From positions 1,116,001 to 1,180,000 of the forward strand of contig CAWBVZ010000012.1 in NCBI GenBank assembly GCA_963792385.1: a DNA stretch of 64,000 nt, written 5' to 3'. Origin of the DNA: DASSUW01 sp963792385. GTDB taxonomy: Bacteria; Actinomycetota; Thermoleophilia; Solirubrobacterales; Solirubrobacteraceae. A program made the position numbers and the translations under genes. The notes below the pieces were generated by a model. It ran no database searches. It had not been told where the DNA came from and saw only the letters and a list, made by a program, of their open reading frames with translations. Positions 42,565 through 52,059 of the stretch are shown in pieces. Position 1 is the first letter of the stretch. Each line of letters begins with the position of its first letter.

Positions 42565-45179
42565 GTCGAGCGGCCGATCCGGAACGGCGGCGACGTCCAG
42601 GTCTCGGCCGGCGTGTCACGGCCGGCGAGCGGGCGATCGACCGTCACCCGCAGCTCGTACTCGCCGTCGGGAAGCCGCAGCCGCTGGCCGCCGCGACGAA
42701 CCGTGCCGTCGAATGGCAGCGGCGTCGGGAGCGCCCACGGTTGGGAGAGGAGGTTCTCGACAACGTTGCGCGGGACGTAGTCCTGACTGAACGCCGTACC
42801 GAGGCTGCGCCGGCGCCCGGGGCTGAACACCTCGACGCGGATCCGCCTGGCGAAGTTGTTCAAGTGCACGAGTACGAGCGGGATGTCGGCGCCCTGGCGC
42901 GGCCCGAACGAGACCGGCGCCAGCGTGAAGGCTGCGCCGGCTTCCTGCTTGGCGTAGACCGGGTGGACGGCGCCGACGCCGTCGATCGTCACGCTGGTCT
43001 GACGCGCCAGCCACGGGTAGCCCTGGGTCGTCGGCGTCAGCGCCGGCACGGCCTGGTAGTCGCCCTTGTAGCCGGCGTACGGCACGCGCAGCGGCGGTCC
43101 GCCGTCGCCGGGCGTGAACACGAGGTAGCCGCCGTACACGGCGCCCTCCGAAAGGCTCGCATTCGGCGCGATGCGCACCTCGACCCGCGCGTCACCGCGC
43201 CGGGGCACGGCGATCGACGCGATCGGCTGCCCGGCTCGCCTGAACGTGACCGTCGACGGTCCCGCCTCCAAGTGCTCGGCGAAGATGTCGCGCCCCGCCA
43301 GCGCGGGCGCGCCGGCCGTCGAGAGCGCGTAGGTCACCGCGCTCCGACCGCGATTGCTGATCGTGAGCCGGTGGCTCGCCGCTGAGCCGTCGTCGCCGAG
43401 CGAGAGCTTGGCGGGCGAAATCGTTGTCGTCGCGAGGATCGCGTCGTCGATGTCGATGAGACCGGCGCCCTGGCGCACGACGGGCTCGACGCTCCCGTCC
43501 GGCCGCGGCGCGGGGTCCGCGCTGTTCTGGAACGCCGCGCCGACGTCCCTGGCGCGCGTGCGCGGGTGAGCCTGTAGGTACAGCGCTGCGGCGCCGGCGA
43601 CGTGCGGCGAGGCCATCGATGTGCCGCTGATCACGGCGTAGCGAGACTTCTCCAGCGGCCAGGTCGACAGGATGAACCCGCCGGGCGCCGCGATGTCGGG
43701 CTTCAACGAGAGGTCGGCCGCCAGGCCGTCGGACGAGAACACCGACACCTGCCCGGCCGTGGCGTTCGGCAGCGCGGCGATGAGCCCCCATGTGAGGCTG
43801 ACCGGCCCCGCGTCGAGGCGGGCGTCGATGAGCTCGCCATCCGTCCGTGAGATGTACGCGACCGGGATCGGGATGCCCGGCACGAGCGGCGTGCCGAAGA
43901 ACGTGTCGTCGTTGCTGTACACGACCATGGCGGCCGCACCTGCGGCCGCGACGTTGGTCGCCTTGATGAGGAAGTTGCAGGTGCCGCGGCGGACGAGCGC
44001 AATCTTCCCGTGAAGGTCGCTGTCGGGCGGAAGCGGATTACAGGCGTCGTCGTTCGAGGTCACGGTCCCGGTGCGCGCGATCGGGAGCGTGCCGCCGGAC
44101 GGGATCGGCGCCGACCCGACGCCCGCGATGAAGGTCACGCCGCGGTTGTCGGGCGAGATCGCGAACGCCGGGGCGTACTGCTTGAGGTTGTCGACCGAGG
44201 CGACGTCGATCACGTTCTTCCCCACGCCGGGAGCGCCGGCCGCATGGAGGCCCTGCAGGCGGTCGTTGCCCGCCGAGGCCACCACGACGACGCCCTTGCG
44301 AACCAAGCGGGACGCAGCCTCCGCCACGGGCCCCTGCGGCCAGGCGTTGCGCGACTCGCCGATGCTCATGTTGAGGACGTCCGCGCCGTCGTGGTACGCG
44401 CGCTCCATCGCGGCGAGCATCACGTCGCTGGCCGTCGCTCCCGTGCAGCCGAACACGCGGTACGCGCTGAACGTGACGTCGGGGGCCACGCCGTGGACCC
44501 CGCCGTTCGCGCCGATGATGCCCGCGACGTGCGTGCCGTGGCCGACGCAGTCGTCCGGATCGGAATCCGGATGCGGCACCGGCTGCCACGTGGGGTCGCT
44601 CTCCTCCTCGTTGTAATCGTCGCCGACGAGGTCGTAGCCGCGGGTCACACGGCAACCCGGGCCGAAGCAACCGCCGAGGTCCGGATGGTCGTAGTCGATC
44701 CCGGAGTCGATCACCGCCACGTGGATGCCGCGCCCGGTGTACCCGAGCCGGCTCTGCGCGATGTCGGCGCCGGTCATCGTGAGCGCGAACCTCAGGTCGG
44801 GATCGAACGCCTCGGTGCGCAGGTCGAGCGGTATCGCCTCCACGGGGTACACGGCCGCCACGCCGGCGAGGTGGCCGATCGTCGCCGCCGCCGCTTCCGG
44901 CGCCGACACCGAGACGCCGTTGAACAGCGTCTTGTAGGCGAAACGCTCGCGGTAGCGAACGCCGGCGGCCCGCGCGTTGTCGCGGAAGTCGCGGTGCTCT
45001 GCGTCTAGCGCCGCCTTGCTCGTGCCATCCGCGGCAGGTGAGTCCTCGAGCTCGACCAGCCACCGCGACACCGTCGCACCCCCGACGGTCTCCGCCGGCG
45101 CGGCGGCGACCGCGGTCGCCGGTCCTGCGAGCAGCGCCAGCGCTGCGACGAGCGCTAGGTGCAGTGATGATCTCCGCAT
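42561..45179 (-). CDS. Secreted subtilisin-like serine protease (S8) with PA domain
   Basis: The product has 872 residues, with a signal peptide (LHLALVAALALLAGPATAVAA) and an I9-type propeptide region. The catalytic triad is visible in HVAVIDSGIDYDHPDLGG (Asp about 157), DDCVGHGTHVAGIIGANGG (His about 213) and VISGTSMASPHVAGAAALYL (Ser about 520). A PA insert lies between His and Ser (KIALVRRGTCNFLIKATNVA). The C-terminal 300 residues look like Fn3/immunoglobulin-type domains. It is a large extracellular protease of the Vpr/minor-extracellular-protease style. Divergent from the next LuxR-ATPase. Confidence 0.9.
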   Translation of the reverse strand: MRRSSLHLALVAALALLAGPATAVAAAPAETVGGATVSRWLVELEDSPAADGTSKAALDAEHRDFRDNARAAGVRYRERFAYKTLFNGVSVSAPEAAAATIGHLAGVAAVYPVEAIPLDLRTEAFDPDLRFALTMTGADIAQSRLGYTGRGIHVAVIDSGIDYDHPDLGGCFGPGCRVTRGYDLVGDDYNEEESDPTWQPVPHPDSDPDDCVGHGTHVAGIIGANGGVHGVAPDVTFSAYRVFGCTGATASDVMLAAMERAYHDGADVLNMSIGESRNAWPQGPVAEAASRLVRKGVVVVASAGNDRLQGLHAAGAPGVGKNVIDVASVDNLKQYAPAFAISPDNRGVTFIAGVGSAPIPSGGTLPIARTGTVTSNDDACNPLPPDSDLHGKIALVRRGTCNFLIKATNVAAAGAAAMVVYSNDDTFFGTPLVPGIPIPVAYISRTDGELIDARLDAGPVSLTWGLIAALPNATAGQVSVFSSDGLAADLSLKPDIAAPGGFILSTWPLEKSRYAVISGTSMASPHVAGAAALYLQAHPRTRARDVGAAFQNSADPAPRPDGSVEPVVRQGAGLIDIDDAILATTTISPAKLSLGDDGSAASHRLTISNRGRSAVTYALSTAGAPALAGRDIFAEHLEAGPSTVTFRRAGQPIASIAVPRRGDARVEVRIAPNASLSEGAVYGGYLVFTPGDGGPPLRVPYAGYKGDYQAVPALTPTTQGYPWLARQTSVTIDGVGAVHPVYAKQEAGAAFTLAPVSFGPRQGADIPLVLVHLNNFARRIRVEVFSPGRRRSLGTAFSQDYVPRNVVENLLSQPWALPTPLPFDGTVRRGGQRLRLPDGEYELRVTVDRPLAGRDTPAETWTSPPFRIGRST

Positions 45180-45347
45180 TGCCCCCTCCGTTTCGGCTGC
45201 GGCGCTGTTATCTCGTAGACGGCCGCGGCGATCAAGGAAGCCAGGCCGATCGACTGATCGCTTTCGCTTATCGCGCCTGCGGCCCGTTGAGAGCGCGCGG
45301 CCACACCTCCGCAGCGTTTTCCGGCGCGCCTGACAGGATGCTCATCG

Positions 45348-48269
45348 ATGTACAGCGATCTGGTGAGCTCGGTGTTCATCGGCCGGCAAGCGGAGCTGGC
45401 CACCTTCACGACGGCGCTCGAGTCGGCGGTCGCCGGGACACCAACGGTCGTGCTCCTCGGTGGCGAGGCTGGTGTGGGCAAGACGCGCCTCGTCGAAGAG
45501 GCGGCCGCGCGGGCGCGTGCGACCGGTGCGCGAGTCCTGGCGGGAAGCTGCATCGAGCTGGGCGGCGAAGGGCTGGCATTCGGCCCGCTCGCGCACGCAT
45601 TCCGGATGCTCATGCGGGATTCGTCACCCGAGGAGCTCGACGCGCTGCTGGGCCCGGCGCGTTCGGAGTTCGCGCGCGTGCTGCCCGACCTCGACCCGGA
45701 TGCCGCGCTACGCATCGCGCCCCTAGCCGAGGGCAGCACCGCGCGCCTGCTCGAGCTCGCGCTGGGCGTTGTCGAGCGACTCGCCGAGGACCGCCCGCTC
45801 ATGTTCGTGATCGAGGATCTGCACTGGGCGGACCGCTCGACACTCGACCTCGTGGCCCTGCTCGTACGTGCACTGCGTGCCGCGCGCGTGCTCCTGGTTG
45901 TCAGCTTCAGAACCGACGAGCTGCACCGCAGCCACCCGCTGCGACCGCTCGTCACGGGCTGGGAGCGAGTGCGGACCGTGCACCGCATCGAGCTGGAGCG
46001 GTTCGGCCGCGATGACGTCGAGCAACAGCTCGCCGCGATCCTCGGCGCGCCGCCCGGCGCACGTCTGGTCGACCTGGTCCACGAGCGCTCGGAGGGCAAC
46101 GCGTTCCTCGTCGAGGAGATCCTCGGCGCGGTCCAGAGCGGCGCCGACCCCGACCAGCTGCCGCTGTCGCTGCGCGACGTCCTGCTGGCGCGCGTGGAGC
46201 GTCTCTCGCCCGCTGCCCAGCGGCTGCTGCGGATCGCGGCCGCTGCAGGCCCGTCGGTGTCGGATCGGTTGCTCGCCGCCGTCGCGGGCGTTGGCGACGA
46301 CGAGCTCGACGATGCGCTGCGCGAGGGCCTCGAGCACCACGTGCTCGTGCCCGACGGGACCGACGGCGGCTACGTCTTCCGCCATGCCCTGACTCGCGAC
46401 GCCGTGTACGGCGACACGCTGGCGCGCGAGCGGGCCCGCATCCATGCTGCGTACGGTGAGGCGCTCTCCGCCGCCCCGGCACTCGCAGGCCGGGACGTCA
46501 GCGTGCCCGCGCTGCTGGCGCTCCACTGGACGGCGGCGCACGACCTGCCGCGTGCGCTCGAGGCCTCCGTCGAGGCCGCACGCCTCGCCGCTCCCTACGC
46601 TCCGGCCGAGGCGCTGCGGCATCTCGAACGCGCGCTCGAGATCTGGCCGCAGGTGCCGGATGCGCCGGAGCGCAGCGGCATCGATGTCGTCGAGGCACTC
46701 CGCCGCGCCGGGGTGAGCGCGTACGCCGCAGGGGAGCTCGAACGCTCGCTCGGGCTGTTCGACGAGGCGCTCGCGGAGCTCGCGCCCGGCACGGAGCCCG
46801 AGCGGCGAGCGCTCCTCATTGAGGCGCGCGCGGCGACGCTGCTCGACCTCGGCCGCGACGGCGAGGCGCAGCTCGAGCTCGAGGGCGCCGCGGCGCTCCT
46901 GCCCGACGAGCCACGCGGCGAGGCGCATGCCGTCGTGCTCACGGCGCTCGTGGCCCTGCGAGTCGTCGCCGGCCGCTTCGCGGACGCCCTCCCCGTGGCT
47001 GAGCAGGCGGTCGTGGCCGCCACCGCGGCCGGTGACCCCGGGCTCACGGCCGGTGCGCGCATGATGCTCGGCGTATCGCTCGCCTATTGCGACGAGGACG
47101 ATCGCGCCGTGGCAGAGCTCGAGGCGGCGGTCAGGCTCGCCGAGACGGCCGAGGATCATGCGCTGACGCTCCGCGGCTACCTGAACCTGTCTGACGCGCT
47201 ACAGAACCTCGGCCGCTCACACGACGCCGCGTTGGTCGCACACCAGGGTTTGGAGCTGGCGGTGCGGGTCGGCCTCACGCGCTCGGTCTACGGAATGCTG
47301 GTGACGATCAACTGCGCTGAGGCGCAGTTCCACCTCGGCCGCTGGGTCACCGCGGACGGTCTGCTGACGCAGGCGGCGGACAACCAGCTCGCGCGCCCTT
47401 ACGCGAGCCTCGTACTCGATCACCGCGCCAGGCTCGCCGCGCTGGCCGGTCGCTACGAGAACGCCGCGGCGGACATCGAAGCGTCACGGCGCCTGGTGGG
47501 CGAGCGCCAGGGCGACCAGTACTCGTTTGCGCGCGCGATCGCCGTCGGCGAGATGGCGCGAGCGCTCGGCGACAGCCGCACTGCACGGGAGGAGGTGCGC
47601 CGAGCGCTGGCCCACGAGGGGACGGAGCCGGTGCCGCGCTATAGCTGGCAGCTCGTCTGGCAGGGCCTGCGGGTCGAGGCCGAGGCGTCGGAGCCCGCGC
47701 CCGAGGAGGTGGCGGCGCTCACGGCGATGGCGGGCGCCCTACCGGCGACGACCCCACCGGCGCTCGCATACCGCGCGCTCGCGGACGCCGAGGTCGCGCC
47801 GGCGCCGAACTGGGAGGCGGTAATCGAGGCCTGCCGAGTAGCGGAGGACCCCTACCTCGTCGCGTACGCGCTGCTCCGCTCGGCCGCGGCGGGCTGCGCG
47901 GAGGGTGACCGTGAGGCCGTGGCACCGGCGCTGCACGAGGCCGCGCAACTGGCCGCCGCGATGGGGGCCGCGCCGCTGCTCGAGGACGTGCGCGCGCTCG
48001 CGCGGCGCGCGCGCGTGCAGATCGGCGAGGGCGACGGCGAGCCGACCAGGCCAGGAATCGACGCGTTCAGGTTGACCCAGCGCGAACGCGAGGTGCTCGA
48101 TCTGCTGGCCGAGGGTCGGTCGAACGGGCAGATCGCCTCCGAGCTGTTCATCACGCGCAAGACGGCCAGCGTCCACGTGTCGAACATCCTCGGCAAGCTC
48201 GGCGTGGCCAACCGCGGCGAGGCTACGGCGATGGTGCACCGGCTTAGGGCGGCGGACCCCGCGGCTTAG
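45348..48269 (+). CDS. LuxR-family regulator with N-terminal AAA-type ATPase (LAL type)
   Basis: The product has 973 residues. FIGRQAELATFTTALESAVA leads to Walker A GGEAGVGKTRLVEEA (about residues 38-52). FVIEDLHWADRSTLDLV lies about 153-169. Helical repeats fill the middle, and the C-terminal helix-turn-helix is LTQREREVLDLLAEGRSNGQ then IASELFITRKTASVHVSNIL (about 909-960). It resembles the 20350 protein most closely in the ATPase part. ATG 45348 lies 169 nt from the divergent subtilase start, so control of that protease is possible. Confidence 0.88.
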   Translation: MYSDLVSSVFIGRQAELATFTTALESAVAGTPTVVLLGGEAGVGKTRLVEEAAARARATGARVLAGSCIELGGEGLAFGPLAHAFRMLMRDSSPEELDALLGPARSEFARVLPDLDPDAALRIAPLAEGSTARLLELALGVVERLAEDRPLMFVIEDLHWADRSTLDLVALLVRALRAARVLLVVSFRTDELHRSHPLRPLVTGWERVRTVHRIELERFGRDDVEQQLAAILGAPPGARLVDLVHERSEGNAFLVEEILGAVQSGADPDQLPLSLRDVLLARVERLSPAAQRLLRIAAAAGPSVSDRLLAAVAGVGDDELDDALREGLEHHVLVPDGTDGGYVFRHALTRDAVYGDTLARERARIHAAYGEALSAAPALAGRDVSVPALLALHWTAAHDLPRALEASVEAARLAAPYAPAEALRHLERALEIWPQVPDAPERSGIDVVEALRRAGVSAYAAGELERSLGLFDEALAELAPGTEPERRALLIEARAATLLDLGRDGEAQLELEGAAALLPDEPRGEAHAVVLTALVALRVVAGRFADALPVAEQAVVAATAAGDPGLTAGARMMLGVSLAYCDEDDRAVAELEAAVRLAETAEDHALTLRGYLNLSDALQNLGRSHDAALVAHQGLELAVRVGLTRSVYGMLVTINCAEAQFHLGRWVTADGLLTQAADNQLARPYASLVLDHRARLAALAGRYENAAADIEASRRLVGERQGDQYSFARAIAVGEMARALGDSRTAREEVRRALAHEGTEPVPRYSWQLVWQGLRVEAEASEPAPEEVAALTAMAGALPATTPPALAYRALADAEVAPAPNWEAVIEACRVAEDPYLVAYALLRSAAAGCAEGDREAVAPALHEAAQLAAAMGAAPLLEDVRALARRARVQIGEGDGEPTRPGIDAFRLTQREREVLDLLAEGRSNGQIASELFITRKTASVHVSNILGKLGVANRGEATAMVHRLRAADPAA

Positions 48270-48349
48270 CCCGATCTAAGTCGCTGCGCGCCCGAAGACG
48301 GGTCTGCAGCCCAATGTGGGCCGGTCGGCTTAGCCGCATGCTGTGACCC

Positions 48350-49672
48350 ATGCCGACCACCACCCGCAAGGAGCCCCGACATGGTCTATCGCTAGCCGCC
48401 CGCACCAAGCGCGTCGCGGCGCTGCTGAACCCCGCCAAGCCGTTCCTGGTTTCGCTGCGTCAGCGTAACCTCCGTCGCCTGTTCGCCGGCCTGGTCGTTT
48501 CCCAGGCCGGCGACTGGCTGTACAACCTCGCGCTTCTCGCGTTCGTCTACGAGCGCACCGGATCCGCGGCGTGGGTCGGGATCACGACCGCGGCGCGGAT
48601 CCTGCCCGAAGTCGTCCTCGGGCCGATCGGCGGCGTGCTCGCCGACCGCCACGACCGGCGTGTCGTGATGATCGTCTCTGACGTCGTGCGGGCGGCCACG
48701 ATGGCCGCGCTCGCGGTCGTCGCCGTCGCCGGTGGCCCGGTCGTCCTCGCCCCGCTCCTCGCCGCGCTCTGCACCGCCGCCGGGGCGGTCTACCCCCAGT
48801 GCGTCGCGGCCGTGATGCCGCGCCTGGTCGACCAGAACGACCTGCCTGCCGCGAACGCCGCGCGCGTCAGCATCACAAGCCTGTGCGTGATCGCCGGGCC
48901 GCTTGTCGGCGCCGCACTGCTGTTCCTCGGCTCGGCCGCCACCACCTTCGCCGTCAACGGCGCAAGCTTTCTCGTCGGCGCCATGGTCGTCGCCACGCTG
49001 CCGCGCGAGGCCACCCGCCGCCCGGCTTCCGCCGAGCGCGAGTCGCACGCCTCGCTGCGCAACGACCTCGCGGCCGGCTGGCGCGCGCTGCGCGAGCACC
49101 CCGACACGCTGCCGCTCGTCGGCGCCGACTTCGTCTCGAGCACGATCTACGGCGCCCTCACCGTCCTCTTCGTGCTGCTCGGTCAGAAGCTCGGGCTCGG
49201 CGTCGCCGGGTACGGCTACCTGCTATCGGCACTCGGCGTCGGCGGCGTGCTGGCGGCCAACCTGGCCAACCGGGCCGCGGCGGCGGACCGGCCCGGTCGC
49301 GCGCTGATCGCCGCCGTCGCTGCGGTCGGCGTGCCGCTGGTCCTGCTCGCCTTGACCGGGTCGACCGCCGTCGCGCTCGTCCTCGCCGCCGGCATCGGCG
49401 CCGGAACGCTGACGACCGAGGTCGTCGCGGAGACGACGCTCCAGCGCACGGTCGATGACGCGGTCCTCGCCCGCGCCTACGGGCTCGTCGTGCCCGCCTG
49501 CGTCGCCGGGATCGCCGGCGGCGCACTTCTGGCGCCGCTGCTGGTCGCGCTGTGCGACCTCGACGCCACGCTGCTCCTCAGCGGCGCCGCGGTGCTCGCC
49601 TACGGACTGGTGGCCTTCGTGCGGCCGACCCTGTCCAAGCCCATTCTCGCCCACCCGGAGGTCGTCTCATGA
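48350..49672 (+). CDS. MFS transporter, DHA3-like drug efflux type
   Basis: The 440-residue product has about 12 membrane helices. The N-terminal half contains LRRLFAGLVVSQAGDWLYNL and the loop motif GGVLADRHDRRVVMIVSDVV, characteristic of MFS_3/macrolide-efflux-type carriers. It should export small hydrophobic compounds using the proton gradient; the substrate is unknown. The ATG at 48350 gives a long hydrophilic leader of about 35 residues. The stop overlaps a tiny following frame as ATGA. Confidence 0.85.
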   Translation: MPTTTRKEPRHGLSLAARTKRVAALLNPAKPFLVSLRQRNLRRLFAGLVVSQAGDWLYNLALLAFVYERTGSAAWVGITTAARILPEVVLGPIGGVLADRHDRRVVMIVSDVVRAATMAALAVVAVAGGPVVLAPLLAALCTAAGAVYPQCVAAVMPRLVDQNDLPAANAARVSITSLCVIAGPLVGAALLFLGSAATTFAVNGASFLVGAMVVATLPREATRRPASAERESHASLRNDLAAGWRALREHPDTLPLVGADFVSSTIYGALTVLFVLLGQKLGLGVAGYGYLLSALGVGGVLAANLANRAAAADRPGRALIAAVAAVGVPLVLLALTGSTAVALVLAAGIGAGTLTTEVVAETTLQRTVDDAVLARAYGLVVPACVAGIAGGALLAPLLVALCDLDATLLLSGAAVLAYGLVAFVRPTLSKPILAHPEVVS

Positions 49673-49755
49673 GCAAGCCCGCCAACGCTCCCCAGCCCCC
49701 TGCACCGTTGGTCTGGCTCTGGGCATTGCGTCACGCGCTGCCCCCCTTGCGCTAG
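49669..49755 (+). CDS. Possible 28-aa peptide coupled to the transporter
   Basis: The ATG overlaps the transporter stop as ATGA. The peptide is rich in Pro/Leu/Trp (QPPAPLVWLWALRHALPPL) and could be a membrane-associated mini-protein. It may instead be the stub of a gene truncated by deletion before the next transporter. Only the overlap supports it. Confidence 0.3.
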   Translation: MSKPANAPQPPAPLVWLWALRHALPPLR

Positions 49756-49879
49756 TGACGGCAACCTCTCCCGGGGTATACGTCGTCGGGATGAGGAGCT
49801 ACGGCCGCGCCCCGACGTTCCTGCTCGTCCTCCCCGAGGCCGGCGTCTGCAGCGTCAAGCGGGCGCCGCTCGCGGCGGC

Positions 49880-51112
49880 GTGACCGCCGCCCCAGATATG
49901 GCCGTGCGAGCACGCTGGCGCTCGCGCGGGTGGGGCATCGTTGGCGCGCTGTCGGTCACCGAGACGGTCTCCTGGGGGATCCTCTATTACGCCTTCGCGG
50001 CCTTTCTGGTCCCGATGCAGCGCGAGCTCGGGTTCTCGATCGCCGCGCTGACCGGCGCGTTCTCGCTCGCACTCCTCGTCTCTGCGCTCGCCGGCATAGC
50101 GGTCGGTCGCTACCTGGACCGGCACAGTCCGCGCGGGTTGATGACTGCGGGCTCGATCGCGGGCGTTCTGCTCGTGCTCGCCTGGTCGCAGGTCGACGGA
50201 CTGGCGACGTTCTATGCGCTCTGGTTCGCGATCGGGCTGGTGATGGCCGCCGTGCTCTACGAGCCCGCCTTCACGGTGCTGGCGAAGTGGTTCCCCGTCG
50301 CGGACGAGCGCCGCCGCGCGATGACCGCGCTCACGCTCGTCGCCGCCCTGGCGAGCTTCATCTTCCTCCCGCTCACGCAGGCGCTGATTGACGCTCACGG
50401 CTGGCGCGACGCGCTCGTGATCCTCGCCGTGATCCTCGGCGTCTTCACGATCCCGCTCCACGCGGTCGTGCTCCGGCGCGCACCGGCCGGCACCGCGGCG
50501 GCACCGTCGGCTGCCCGCTCGGTGCAGGCCGGCGACGCGCTGCGCTCGGTCCCCTTCTGGCTGCTGTCGGCCGCGTTCTTCGTCGGGACGATGACCGGCA
50601 TCGCGATGACGGTGCTTGCGATTCCGTACCTGCTCGAGCGCGGCTACGGTGCCGGCTTTGCCGCGTTCGCGGTCGGACTCGTCGGCGTGTCGCAGATTCC
50701 CGGCCGGCTGTTCTTCGCCGTGATCGCGAGGCGCCTGCCGGGCCGTCTGGCGATCCCCACGGTCTTCGCGTTGATCGGAGCCGGCATCGCCGTGCTCGTC
50801 ACCGTCGAGGCGACGGCGGCGGTGGTCGCCGGCCTCGTACTCCTCGGCATGGGCAACGGCATGGCGACGCTCGCGCGCGCCACTGCACTCGCCGACCTCT
50901 ACGGCGGCGAGGCGTACGGCACGATCGCGGGGGTCGCCGCGGCGGCGACCACGACAGCGCGCGCAGCGGGCCCTGTCGCGGCCGCCGTATACGCAGCCGC
51001 CTTGGGCTACGTGGTCCTGCTCTGGACGCTCGTCGCCCTCGCGGTGGTTGCGGCGGCGTTCGCGTACCGCGCCGAGACATCGCTTGCGTCCGATCGGCGG
51101 CACGTGCGCTGA
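49880..51112 (+). CDS. MFS transporter
   Basis: The 410-residue product has about 12 predicted helices. The N-terminal half has SVTETVSWGILYYAFAAFLV and FSIAALTGAFSLALLVSALA, then the A-like loop GRYLDRHSPRGLMTAGSIAG. The pattern is that of OFA/monocarboxylate-like or YcaD-like carriers rather than the DHA3 type before it. Substrate unknown. The GTG at 49880 is used; ATG 49898 is equally possible and would lose six residues. It follows the first transporter by about 200 nt on the same strand. Confidence 0.82.
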   Translation: MTAAPDMAVRARWRSRGWGIVGALSVTETVSWGILYYAFAAFLVPMQRELGFSIAALTGAFSLALLVSALAGIAVGRYLDRHSPRGLMTAGSIAGVLLVLAWSQVDGLATFYALWFAIGLVMAAVLYEPAFTVLAKWFPVADERRRAMTALTLVAALASFIFLPLTQALIDAHGWRDALVILAVILGVFTIPLHAVVLRRAPAGTAAAPSAARSVQAGDALRSVPFWLLSAAFFVGTMTGIAMTVLAIPYLLERGYGAGFAAFAVGLVGVSQIPGRLFFAVIARRLPGRLAIPTVFALIGAGIAVLVTVEATAAVVAGLVLLGMGNGMATLARATALADLYGGEAYGTIAGVAAAATTTARAAGPVAAAVYAAALGYVVLLWTLVALAVVAAAFAYRAETSLASDRRHVR

Positions 51113-51164
51113 TGCGTGCTTCTCGCGCGGGCTGCGTCTTCTGAAGCCCCGTAGCGTGTGCCCC

Positions 51165-52010
51165 ATGCGCTCAGGCCTGTTCCTGCCGCTCTTCGACCCG
51201 CTCGCCGACCCGGTGGTGGTGGCGCGTCTCGCCGGCGAGGCGGAGGAGGCCGGCTGGCATGGGGTCTTCGTGTGGGACCACGTGCGCTGGCGGGAGCCGG
51301 TTGTCGACGTGGCCGACCCGTGGATCACGCTGGCGGCGATCGCCACCGCGACCGCGAGCGTGCGGCTCGGGCCGATGGTGACGCCGCTTGCGCGGCGGCG
51401 ACCGGTCAAGGTCGCCAGGGAGACCGCGACGCTCGACCGGCTCAGCGGCGGCAGGCTGACGCTCGGGGTCGGCCTCGGCAGCGACAAGTTCGGGAGCGAG
51501 TACTCGATGACCGGCGAGGAGGTCGACGACCGGCGTCGTGCGCAGATGCTCGACGAGTCGCTCGAGATCCTGGCGGCGGCTTGGTCGGGTGAGCCCGTGC
51601 ATCACCGGGGCGCGCACTACACGGTCGACGGCATGCGCTTCCTGCCGCGCCCGGTCCAGCGGCCCGGGGTGCCGGTGTGGGTCGCGGGGTTCTACGGCAA
51701 GCCCAGGCCGCTCCGCCGGGCGGCTCGGCATCAGGGGTTCTTCCCCGTCAACCTCGAGCACCCCGAGCAGCTCGCCGAGATCGTCGCGCAGCTCACTGTG
51801 CTGCGTGAGGAGGCGGGCGAGGACCCCGCCGAGCCCTACGACGTCGTCGCGGCGCTGCCGCCCGACGGCGATCCGGCGCCCTACGCCGCAGCGGGGGCCA
51901 CGTGGTGGGTCGTGGACTTCCCGGGGGATTCGGTATCGGTGGACCAGGTGCGCGGGGTGATCCGCGACGGACCATTCGAACGAGGCGAAGTGACGCGATC
52001 TGCGGGTTGA
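51165..52010 (+). CDS. LLM-class flavin (probably F420)-dependent oxidoreductase
   Basis: The product has 281 residues from ATG 51165. The luciferase-like TIM barrel is recognisable by GLFLPLFDPLADPVVVARLA, WHGVFVWDHVRW, RLGPMVTPLARRRPVKVARE, TLDRLSGGRLTLGVGLGSDK and RPVQRPGVPVWVAGF. In actinobacteria this group usually uses coenzyme F420, which is inferred here. The substrate is unknown. It runs convergent with the second subtilase gene, with 49 nt between the stops. Confidence 0.85.
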   Translation: MRSGLFLPLFDPLADPVVVARLAGEAEEAGWHGVFVWDHVRWREPVVDVADPWITLAAIATATASVRLGPMVTPLARRRPVKVARETATLDRLSGGRLTLGVGLGSDKFGSEYSMTGEEVDDRRRAQMLDESLEILAAAWSGEPVHHRGAHYTVDGMRFLPRPVQRPGVPVWVAGFYGKPRPLRRAARHQGFFPVNLEHPEQLAEIVAQLTVLREEAGEDPAEPYDVVAALPPDGDPAPYAAAGATWWVVDFPGDSVSVDQVRGVIRDGPFERGEVTRSAG

Positions 52011-52059
52011 TCCGCGATGACGACCGGGGCGCCGGACGTGCCGGCGCCCCGTATCGCGA

